Shown here piece by piece: positions 34,001 through 42,900 of a stretch of DNA of 64,000 bases (positions are counted from its first letter, which is position 1; each line of letters starts with the position of its first letter). The DNA lies in assembly GCA_910585685.1 (NCBI GenBank), contig CAJUEO010000005.1, positions 1-64,000 on the forward strand. Direction: 5' to 3'. Source of the stretch: an uncultured Christensenella sp. GTDB lineage: Bacteria > Bacillota > Clostridia > Christensenellales > Borkfalkiaceae. Position numbers and translations under genes: made by a program. Under the pieces are notes generated by a model. The model was given only the letters and a program-made list of their open reading frames with translations. It searched no databases and was not told the origin of the DNA.

Positions 34001-37000
34001 TTATTCGTTGCCGCCCGTAACAATGGGTTCGGCATTTTCGGTGGGTGTAGCTTTCTTCTTTCTGTTCCCGTCAATTTCACCGAGTACATATAAAGTGACA
34101 CTTGCCGCAGTGACTATCGTAAACAGAGTTATGCAGGTGACTATAAGCGCCTTCCACCAAACGACTACCGATTGCAGACGCGTGAGGTTGGAGTATCCGT
34201 CCATAGCCGCGCTGTAGTTTGCGACTACATATAACAACCTGTGCATAGACGTTCTCAATTTTTGATTGAACGTGTTGCTGTTGCGCATATTTGCAGTAAG
34301 TCCGCTTGTCGTTCCCTTGTCGAGGAAGCAGTCCGTTCCGTTCATAAATCCGTCGTCGTAAACCATGAACAGCTTACCGTTGGAACCAGCCATATCGGTG
34401 AGAGTATAGCCGTCGAACGCCCATTCTCCCCTCAAAATGTTTTCCATAAGGTTATCGTTGGCGCTCGTCCAAAGACAGCCGGCACGGTTGAACGAAGTCA
34501 TAAGCGCGTGGGCGTTGCCCATATCGGCACGAAGAGCGTATTCCCAGGGAAGAAGATAAATTTCCCTTGCAGACTGCTCGTTCATCCAGATGCCGATACC
34601 GTTACGGTTGGACTCCTCGTCGTTGAATATGAAGTGCTTGGGGTGAGCCACAACGTGCTGAGCCTGCATCGTCTTTATTTCCTCCACCGCGGCAATTCCG
34701 CTGAGGTAGGGGTCTTCCGAAAAATACTCCGCCGCTCTGCCGCCGAACGCAACACGGTGCATATTCAAACCGGGGGCGTAAAGTCCGTGCAGATTTTTCT
34801 GCGCTTCGTCATGTCCGCTGCGCGCGTCCGCCGCGATTGCTTCACCGACCGTGCGGTAAATATCTACGCTGAACGTGGAGGCAATAATGCCCTCACAGCT
34901 CATAGACGAGAAGCCCTCTGCAGTGTTACTTACGCCGTAAGGCCCGTCGTCCTCGTCCGTCATAGGTTTAGCTACGCTTGCAAGCGCGGGAGTATAGCCG
35001 TAACAGTTGGTAAGAACGACAAACATATCGTCCCTCGATATTCTGTCTAAAAGAGTATCCCACTGCTTATCGTCGTAGGAAAGTCCGTCCATCATAGCAA
35101 GCGTTATGTCTGCGCTCATATCCCCGAACGTGGGCATTGTGGCGCCCTCTTCTTCGATAATTGTTTTGTGGCTGGTTATATCATACTTTTCGGTAACCGT
35201 GTTGGTAAGCGCAAGGTTAGTGGCGCGGTTGGGCATAGTGCCAAGCCAATTTTTACGCGAAACGTAAGTTACGTCACCGTTTGAGCTGTTTTCGTCGGTT
35301 ACGCCCGTGAAACGGTTGGGGTCCATAAAGTCAAGCTGGTTTGTAATTTCCGTGCCCTTAGCCGTATCCTTTAAAGTTGTAGGCGTGTCGTGCTCTTTAA
35401 CCGATGAGGTCGAGAAAATCTTTTTATCAACAGACGCCTGATTCAATATGACTTTTGCGAGTTCCGCATTGCCGTCGTCGTCCATTCCGTTGACTTTCGA
35501 ATACCCCTTAGCCGCAAGAATGTTGTTGACCGCGTCGTGCGCGTCCTTTGCCGCGGTAAGGTAGTATCTTCCGTCGTCTAAAACGTAGGTCTGCGCGTTT
35601 TCCGAGTCATATGAGCGAAGCTGCTCGAAAGCGACCTTCATATACTCGCTGTCCGCGCTTACGCCGACAGTCAAAGTCTGGCTTTCTCCGGGTTCCAAAA
35701 GCTTTGTCTTGCCGAATCCGACAAGCTCGACGGAGGATTTTTCGATATTGAACTTACGCGCATAATCGCTGTAAGGTTTCTGTAAATAGAGCTGAACTAC
35801 CTCTTTGCCCGATTTGCCCGTTCCGTCAGTCGGCTCGACGTTGGTTACGGTAACGCTGACGTTGTAATAACCGTCGTCGGTAAGTTCGGAAACGGTAAAG
35901 TCGCTGTACTCGAACTCCGCATAGGAAAGTCCGTAGCCGAAGGGATAAGCGACGTCCTCGTCGTACTCGTAATCTCCGACGCCGACGCTCTTCATAACGT
36001 AGTCCTCGTATCTCGTTTCATAGTAGCGATAGCCGACATAGATGTTTTCAACATAGACGCCGTAGAACTCCTGCGAGCCGTTGAGCCCGAGTTCCTGAGT
36101 GTTTGCATACGACGACGAAAAACCGTCGTTCAAAACCCAATACTTAGCCGCAGGGGAAGAGAAATTGTCGTTTAAGAAAGTGTCGGAAAGTTTACCCGAG
36201 GGAGAAATTTCTCCGACAAGCGCCTTTGCAACGGCGTTCATACCCGAAGCGCCGGGCAAGCCGATCCACATAGCCGCGTCAATACCGTACAGTTCGTTGT
36301 CGATAAAGTCGCATTGCAGTGTGAGTGCAGAGTTGATAAGTACGACTATCTTATCGATATCTCCTGCTTTTTTAAGCTGGTTTAATCCCTCTAAAATACT
36401 GTACTCGTTGGCGGTCAAGGTAAGGTAGCTTCCGTCGACGCCGTCGCTGCCGTTCCAACTTATATCCGCGCCCTCTCCACTGTGACGGGTTATAACCGCG
36501 ATAACCGTTCCGCCGCTCTTTTTATACTCTTCGTTTATTCCGCTTGCAGTGTAGGTGCTCCAAGGCACTTCGTCCGTTCTGAAAACGCCGTTTTTGATGC
36601 CGCGGTTTGATTTTCCTGCGCCGTCTTTGAGGAAGTTATATGTAGCTTCGTTAATTACGAGGTCGGTTTGACTTGTAATCGCGTCTTTGAGGTCGTAAAG
36701 CGTGCCCTGTTTACGAACGCCGGGACCGTGTGTTGCATACAGAAGATTTGCCGAGCCGCTTATTGCAAACGAAACGTTGCTGCCCTTGTCGAGGGGAAGT
36801 GCGTCACCGTCGTTTTTCAAGAGCACAAGTCCCTCTCCCTCGACGTCGACGTTTACCTGACGGTAATATTCCTCTATTTCTTCCGCAGTCATTATGGGCG
36901 CGCGGTCTATAATTTTTTCCTCTTCACCGTCTTTGGCTTGAATTTTTATTTCCTTATAGTCGGCGGTGCCCAAAAATGTGTGTATTTCGTTGTTGAAAGG

Positions 37001-37108
37001 CACGGTAGCCGCGTTGACTACGCACATTACGCCAAGCAACGCGCCGAAAGCGACGGCAAGCGCCTCCCACAGTCTTCTTTTAGATATCAATTTTTTGAGA
37101 AAATTCAT
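34001..37108 (-). CDS. Membrane-anchored GH3 glycosidase with swapped domain order (cassette 1, distal gene)
   Basis: About 1035 residues. An N-terminal membrane helix (about 14-36) is followed by the GH3 alpha/beta sandwich (about 85-400, acid/base Glu212 in HSGEGAD, then PFGYGLSY), a fibronectin-like domain (about 400-525), a linker, and the GH3 TIM barrel (about 660-930). The barrel has DDGPYG, HPKHFIFNDEE (Lys824-His825) and the nucleophile Asp905 in GYTLTDMAG. A second membrane helix (about 985-1010) and a polar tail end the protein, so the enzyme is fixed outside at both ends. Sandwich-before-barrel order is known from some ruminal GH3 enzymes. Beta-glucosidase is the likely activity but unproven. 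ATG 37108 is chosen because GGGGAGGA lies 8 bases upstream, and it starts one base after the preceding stop. Confidence 0.88.
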   Translation of the reverse strand: MNFLKKLISKRRLWEALAVAFGALLGVMCVVNAATVPFNNEIHTFLGTADYKEIKIQAKDGEEEKIIDRAPIMTAEEIEEYYRQVNVDVEGEGLVLLKNDGDALPLDKGSNVSFAISGSANLLYATHGPGVRKQGTLYDLKDAITSQTDLVINEATYNFLKDGAGKSNRGIKNGVFRTDEVPWSTYTASGINEEYKKSGGTVIAVITRHSGEGADISWNGSDGVDGSYLTLTANEYSILEGLNQLKKAGDIDKIVVLINSALTLQCDFIDNELYGIDAAMWIGLPGASGMNAVAKALVGEISPSGKLSDTFLNDNFSSPAAKYWVLNDGFSSSYANTQELGLNGSQEFYGVYVENIYVGYRYYETRYEDYVMKSVGVGDYEYDEDVAYPFGYGLSYAEFEYSDFTVSELTDDGYYNVSVTVTNVEPTDGTGKSGKEVVQLYLQKPYSDYARKFNIEKSSVELVGFGKTKLLEPGESQTLTVGVSADSEYMKVAFEQLRSYDSENAQTYVLDDGRYYLTAAKDAHDAVNNILAAKGYSKVNGMDDDGNAELAKVILNQASVDKKIFSTSSVKEHDTPTTLKDTAKGTEITNQLDFMDPNRFTGVTDENSSNGDVTYVSRKNWLGTMPNRATNLALTNTVTEKYDITSHKTIIEEEGATMPTFGDMSADITLAMMDGLSYDDKQWDTLLDRISRDDMFVVLTNCYGYTPALASVAKPMTDEDDGPYGVSNTAEGFSSMSCEGIIASTFSVDIYRTVGEAIAADARSGHDEAQKNLHGLYAPGLNMHRVAFGGRAAEYFSEDPYLSGIAAVEEIKTMQAQHVVAHPKHFIFNDEESNRNGIGIWMNEQSAREIYLLPWEYALRADMGNAHALMTSFNRAGCLWTSANDNLMENILRGEWAFDGYTLTDMAGSNGKLFMVYDDGFMNGTDCFLDKGTTSGLTANMRNSNTFNQKLRTSMHRLLYVVANYSAAMDGYSNLTRLQSVVVWWKALIVTCITLFTIVTAASVTLYVLGEIDGNRKKKATPTENAEPIVTGGNE

Positions 37109-37109
37109 T

Positions 37110-37619
37110 TTAACATTCCTCCCCACGTAAGACTTCAGCCCTGTACGCGCCCGACTTTTTCAAAAGTGCGGACACTATTGCAAGTATCAAAGCTATAAGC
37201 GTAAATATGAGCGAAATGAAATAACTTGCCGAAAGCACCGGATTTACGGGGTCGCCGACGGTACCTGAAAATATGGGGTAAAGTATTGTTCCGAGCAACG
37301 AGTACTCGTCAAGAATCTGCATAAAAAAGCTTATGATAAGGCAGATAAACGCAACGTATATTGCCAGCCTTGCGTATTTTATAATTTTTGCTATCAAGCC
37401 GTCGCCGAAAAAGTATTCCGCAACCATTCCGCCCAAGCCTATCGCAAGGCATATGAGTGCAAGCACGTCACCCGTAACCACGGCGGACGAAACATTTTCA
37501 CCGTTGAATTCGGACGGGCAGTTTACCGCATATAGGATAAACGACACAAACGCAAACACAAACGCCGCGGCTGCCAGATAGAAATTAACTTGCAGATAAA
37601 ACGGTTTTTTGTTATTCAT
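37110..37619 (-). CDS. Four-helix membrane protein of unknown function within cassette 1
   Basis: About 169 residues with four predicted membrane helices (roughly 8-30, 48-68, 78-102 and 130-155) and short polar ends. I do not recognise the family. ATG 37619 is preferred over ATG 37631 because GGAGG lies between them, 5 bases before 37619. It is between the lipoprotein and the double-anchored GH3 gene, one base from the latter, so it is very likely coexpressed. The second cassette has no counterpart. Confidence 0.7.
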   Translation of the reverse strand: MNNKKPFYLQVNFYLAAAAFVFAFVSFILYAVNCPSEFNGENVSSAVVTGDVLALICLAIGLGGMVAEYFFGDGLIAKIIKYARLAIYVAFICLIISFFMQILDEYSLLGTILYPIFSGTVGDPVNPVLSASYFISLIFTLIALILAIVSALLKKSGAYRAEVLRGEEC

Positions 37620-37642
37620 AATAACCTCCATTGAAATTTTTC

Positions 37643-37676
37643 TTTCATATCGCGGTTTTTACGCCGCGATATGAAA
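37643..37676 (-). repeat. Intercistronic hairpin after the cassette 1 lipoprotein
   Basis: Perfect 13-bp stem (TTTCATATCGCGG, 37643-37655, with 37664-37676) around an 8-nt loop, between the lipoprotein and the small membrane protein genes. No T run follows on the minus strand, so RNA stabilisation or partial termination is likelier than full termination. Confidence 0.7.
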
Positions 37677-37684
37677 CGTTTTTG

Positions 37685-39832
37685 TTACTTGTTGGGGAAA
37701 TACTCTCCGTCTGCTGCCGTAAGCTTATAGAACTCGTAGTCGTTCATATAGATACCGGCGGACTCGGAAGCGCAGATATACATACAGTCAATCATGGGAG
37801 CTTCGGCATGGTAGGTACCGCCCTTGAACAGATTGTTGTCCACGCGCAACACTATTGTGTTTATACCCTTTTTCAAGGTTATATTGGTAGAAATAAGGCA
37901 ATCCTCGAAAGGAGTCTTTTCCGCAGACAAATCCTCTTTGTTGAGCATATTTGCCCTCGGGATATACAGTCCGCCGTATTTGAGAGGGTCAGACGTCAAT
38001 TCCGTATAATCCGCGCTGTAAGTGGGATTGACGTAAATTTTGAATTCTTCGTCCGTCATATAGTTATATAATTTGCCGTTCTTTTCCCTCTGCTTTTCAA
38101 ACTCGTAGGACTCGGAGGATACGCGAAGCAGCATAATTGCGTCGGTTACGTCTTCTTGAGAGATTACTTGGAATTCAAGCGTTGCGCCGTTGTAGTAAAG
38201 CTCTCTTACAAACCAACCGTTACTTACAAAGCTTTCGCCCTTGCCCGTACCGTCACCTATAAAGCTTTGTCCGTAAATCATTTGAGCTTCATGCGAGTTA
38301 GTGGAAGTACCCTGACCGACTTTACCGGTAAAGTCGCAAGCTTCCGCCTCCAACGTATATTTTGTAAGCATTTTACCGTAAACAACGGTATCCTGAGTTA
38401 TTATCCGGCTTGCATTGAACGGGCTTGTAAATTTATCGTCGATGAACCAACCGGCAAAATAGTAACCGTCAACCACGGGGTCGTCGGGTGCGCCGACTGA
38501 CTCTACCGTACTGCCGAGTTCGACCTGTTTCTTTGTATATTCGACGTTTGACGAGCCCAACTTATACTGATAAGTGACGTTGAGATAGGTAGTTTCGACG
38601 GGTTTTTCCATCCAGCCTGCATACAGCGTTAAATCGCTTGTAACGGGCGTTGTGGGAGCAAACTGTGTTGTAAGCTTGCTGTCCGTGTACCAACCCGTGA
38701 AAATGTAGCCTTCCCTTTCGGTTGCGACAGTTTCGAAGCAGTTGCCGTATTTTACAGTCTGTGTGGGAGGGTTGGCAGGTGCGCCGTCGTACGCGTAGTT
38801 GAATGATACCGAGTACTCGTGCAGCGTCCAATAAGCGAACGCCGTTATGTCGTCGTTTACAGACGAAAGGTCAACCTTGTCAGCGTCTGAAACCTCGGCG
38901 TCGGTCTGAATTTTGAACTTATACCAACCGCCGAAATCGTGACCCTCATAGGTGAGATTTGTAACGAATTCTGCCGCAATGTCTATAGCGGACTGTCCGC
39001 GCTTGACCACATAAGTTTTTGCGGTATCGGGCGCGAGCGTTGCGCCGTTGGCGTCAAATGTTACAAAGTACTCGCTTCTCAACCAATGCCCGTAAGCCGT
39101 AAACTCACCCGAAACGGGTTCGTCGAAGTCAATTTCGTCACCGCCTACGCGTTGAGTGTACCAGCCCTGAAACTCGTACATTTCGCGTTGGGGGTTGGCA
39201 GGAGGAGTCATAGGCTTGCCAAGCTCGGCAATTACGCGCTCTGCCTTGGGTGCGCCTGCGTAGTTTGCGTCAAACTTTATTACCGCCTTTACCTGAATCC
39301 AACCTGCGTACAGAGTCAAATCACCAGATAGCACCGTAGAAAAATCGTATTCCGAAGTACAGCTTTCATCGGTGTACCACTTGTCGAACTTATACAGCCC
39401 GTCCTCGTCGTAAACGGGATTTTCGGGTTTTGCAAACGCCGAGTTTTTATCTATGGCAAATATGCCGTCCGGCGTTCTTAAATTGAGATATTTTAAAGTG
39501 ACAAGATTGACGCTTTCATCTCTCTTCCATTTTGCAAATACCGTCACGTCGCAAGTGATGGGTTTGGTTTCGTCAAACTTTTCCGCGGCGTCGGCATCCG
39601 CGCTCAAATACCAGCCCAAGAACTCGTAACCCGTACGGGAGGGACTTTCTATAATCGTAACCGTCTTATTTTCTTCGACTTCAACGCTTGTCACTGTGCC
39701 GTCATAGTTATTATTGAATCTTACCATATATGCCGTAACGTTGTCTACACCCGTATCCGCGCACGCCGCAAATATACAGGACATTACGAACATTGTTAAA
39801 AGTGCTATAAAGAAAACTAATTTCTTTTTCAT
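37685..39832 (-). CDS. Lipoprotein with six InlB B-repeats and a CBM6/35-like domain (cassette 1)
   Basis: 715 residues. The signal peptide ends in a lipobox (FAAC, Cys about 23). About six repeats of 65-80 residues follow (roughly 30-465), each ending with a pattern like GWYxD...DLTLYAGW; these are InlB B-repeat (Listeria-Bacteroides repeat) units, which act as stalks. The C-terminal 230 residues start YTLEAEACDF and contain INTIVLRVDN and PMIDCMYI, features of CBM6/35-like carbohydrate-binding modules. It would hold glycans near the GH3 enzymes encoded on both sides. AAAGGAG is upstream of ATG 39832. Homologous layout: the 460-residue lipoprotein of cassette 2. Confidence 0.85.
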   Translation of the reverse strand: MKKKLVFFIALLTMFVMSCIFAACADTGVDNVTAYMVRFNNNYDGTVTSVEVEENKTVTIIESPSRTGYEFLGWYLSADADAAEKFDETKPITCDVTVFAKWKRDESVNLVTLKYLNLRTPDGIFAIDKNSAFAKPENPVYDEDGLYKFDKWYTDESCTSEYDFSTVLSGDLTLYAGWIQVKAVIKFDANYAGAPKAERVIAELGKPMTPPANPQREMYEFQGWYTQRVGGDEIDFDEPVSGEFTAYGHWLRSEYFVTFDANGATLAPDTAKTYVVKRGQSAIDIAAEFVTNLTYEGHDFGGWYKFKIQTDAEVSDADKVDLSSVNDDITAFAYWTLHEYSVSFNYAYDGAPANPPTQTVKYGNCFETVATEREGYIFTGWYTDSKLTTQFAPTTPVTSDLTLYAGWMEKPVETTYLNVTYQYKLGSSNVEYTKKQVELGSTVESVGAPDDPVVDGYYFAGWFIDDKFTSPFNASRIITQDTVVYGKMLTKYTLEAEACDFTGKVGQGTSTNSHEAQMIYGQSFIGDGTGKGESFVSNGWFVRELYYNGATLEFQVISQEDVTDAIMLLRVSSESYEFEKQREKNGKLYNYMTDEEFKIYVNPTYSADYTELTSDPLKYGGLYIPRANMLNKEDLSAEKTPFEDCLISTNITLKKGINTIVLRVDNNLFKGGTYHAEAPMIDCMYICASESAGIYMNDYEFYKLTAADGEYFPNK

Positions 39833-39868
39833 CGTACACTCCTTTTATTAATTGTGCTTTGCCAAAAA

Positions 39869-39940
39869 TTCTCCGACACGCTTCGACTTTCATCTCACGC
39901 GCCGGAGAACGATTTCAGCACTGTGCCGTTATTACAACGG
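39869..39940 (-). repeat. Two hairpins between the large GH3 and the lipoprotein of cassette 1
   Basis: On the minus strand CCGTT-GTAAT-AACGG (39940-39926) is followed by a long-loop hairpin closed by TTCTCCG/CGGAGAA (39909-39903 with 39875-39869) and five T. The second may act as a leaky terminator that lowers downstream expression relative to the first gene. Confidence 0.5.
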
Positions 39941-39963
39941 TATATTAATTTTTTTGACCTTTA

Positions 39964-42900
39964 TCAGTCGTTGTTTTTGCGCCTTCTGACTACAAATACA
40001 GCAGCGGTTATCAATGCGAACGCCGCGCTAACCGAGATGACTGTGGGAGCGATACTGCCGCTGCATCCGCCTTCGGCATCCTTTCCGTCCGTGCCCCTTA
40101 CAAGACCTGCGTCGATTGTTTTGTCGTCAGTAAGAGTGAGTATAAGGTGTCCGTCTGCGTTTATAGTTGCGTCTTTAATACCTACGCCGTCAAGTCCGTC
40201 GCCGCCGGTCGAGCCGTCACCCGTTACTTTGCCGGCATTGATTGTGGTGTCGTCAGTAAGAGTAAGTATAAGTTCGCCCTTATCGTTGATAGTAGCGTCC
40301 TTGACGCCTACGCCGTCCTTTCCGGGTTCACCGGGCTGTCCGGGTTGACCGTCTTCTCCCGAGCCGCCGCCCGTAACGTTTTCAACCACGATTGTGAAGG
40401 TTGCGTTTGTGCCTATCCACTTGTCTGCCATTGCCTTAACTGTTACAGTGTAGCTGCCTGCAGTTGCAATTTTACCTGTGATAAGACCCGTGTTTGCATC
40501 GATTGAAAGTCCTTCGGGAAGGTTACCTACAATCGAGTAAACGACGTCCGCTCTCTCTTCAGCCTGCTTGAAGCTTGCGTCGAGTACGACAGCCTTGTTG
40601 GTGTTTACGTTTACTTCGTAGCCCTTATATTCTCCGGGAAGAATTCCGTTGAGTGCGTGCGAGTTGTTAGCGTATTCGCTGTACATTATCATTGCGCTGT
40701 AACGGATAATGTACCACTGGTTGTTGGAGTAATATGTTTCCTGACCCGTAGCTTCGTCGTTTTTACCGATGTAAACGCCGCCCTTTGTTCCCGTGAGCTC
40801 GTTCTCGTACTCGGCGTCCCAACAACCCGACCAAGTTTTATTGCTAACAACGCCGTCTTCCTGTGAAGGCTTGTAGTTGTTGTTACCGGGTGCGTGGTTG
40901 TGACCTGTACGAAGCATCAAATCTTCGGAAGATACGTTTGCCTGAGGGCTGTACATATCGGGGTGGAACATAAATTCGGTTGCGCCCCATTCCTTGCGAA
41001 CAAGGAGGTTGCACATATTGTCGTTTACGGGAGTGGGAACGCCGCCGATTCTTGCGAATGCGGACATCGCGCCCTCTGCGCCGCCTTCCTGAATACCGAT
41101 CTGGAAGGGTTTAACGTAAATTTCACGCAGAGCCTGCTCTGAAACCCATGCGAACAAGTCGCCGGAGTTACGGTTTGTTTCCTGATCGTTCAAGAACATA
41201 TGCTTCAAGTGACTGCTTACGCCGGTATCCTGAATACCTCTTACAACCGCCTGAGCAAACCAACCGGAATGGTAACCGTCCTGACCGTAGTACTCGTTGT
41301 TACGTCCCGAGAAGGGAGTTCTGTGGAAGTTGATAGCAGGGTTGAGCCACTCGTCGTTTCTCGTAGTGCTCTGGTTGCCGATTTTGTCGGTATTGTACAA
41401 AAGTCCGAGGCTTGCGGTTACGCGTCCCTGTTCATAGCCAAGGTCGACGTTCCAGGTAGAAGCTATCGAGCAGTTGTCGCACCAGGTATATGTTCTTGCA
41501 AAAGTTGTAGGGCTATCCTGAATACCGCCGGCAGGAATACCGAGGTTTTCAACTGCCAAACCGTTGTTACCGCCTGCCCAGCAAGCCGTATAAAGGTCGT
41601 CCCAAGTCCACTGATTCATAAATTTCAGCCAAACTTCTTCACCCGTCATTCCGGCAAATCTGCCTTCCTTAATGACTTCTTTATCTGTAAATTTAATGCC
41701 GTTGAGCTCGTTGAACAGTATCCAATCACCGTTTGCGATAGCCTCTTTCTGAGCGTCGGCGTCAGCCATCTGCGACCAGCCGTGCATCATATCGGGCGTT
41801 ACGTCGTAAAGACCGTCTTCATTGCCCAAATAGCCGTTTACACCTGCGTCACCCATAAACAGCTTGTCGCTGTAAACATAATCGCCGCTGTTTTTATCGG
41901 TTGTCAAAGTTGCCTTGCAAACTTCGGTCAGATAATCCGCATGCTCGACAACCTCGCTGTTGTCTTTTGTTAATCTGTCTGCCGCAGCAAACGCGCGAAC
42001 GTTCGCAGTAGTTCCTCTGCTGGATAAAACCGCACCTTTTGCAATATCTTTGGTAGCGATAACCGTGTTAAGCGTTATGCCGCCCCAACCTGAGGAATAA
42101 TATTTGATTACATCGCCTGCTTTATAATCCTGACTTGCTATACCGTCGGTAGCCTCGCCGTTATCTTTAACTGTAGGCGCTCCTATTTCAGCGGTTACGC
42201 GATAGACTGTCGATCCGTTTCTGACATAATCTCCTACATTGTACTTAGTACCTTCGTCCACGGCTCTTACAGGATTGATAGTCTGCTTAACTTCGTAAAT
42301 GTCCTTTGTACCTGCGTTACCTACTTTATCGCTCACCTCGTAAGTTTTGGCAGGATTATAGTAAGGCGTATCGGGAAGCCACAAATTGAGGTCAAACTTA
42401 GCGTAATAGTCCATAAGGTCTGCAAACTCGTCGGTAACGACAAGTCCGCCCTTATGCTCTCCCTCAACTTCCTGAACGTCCGTTCCTATCCAAGCGCCTG
42501 CGGGATGAGCCGCCGTAAACTTGTAATATTTTACCGACGAAGTGCCCGTAACGCCCTGTGTAACTTCCGTCTTTTTAACTACGTCACCTACTTCGTAAGC
42601 TTTTGTTTCGTTGAACTCGGCATAATCGGCAACCGACTTGCCGTCGATTGTAACTACGGGAGCTTCGGGGAAGGTTGAAACCATACTTGCTCTCGAAAGA
42701 AGAACCTGCTCTTTGTCGAACATCTTGTCTTTTGCGTCAACCTTGCCGTCTCCGTTCCAGTCAACGTTGTTCTTACGGATAGAATTGTATCTGCCGTTCT
42801 CTGCCGAGAAGAGGTTGGTTATTTCGTTGTCGGAGTAGTCGTCGAGCTGAAGCTTAGCGTCACCCTTGATTTCAACCGTAGTCTTTTCGGTATCGGCAAC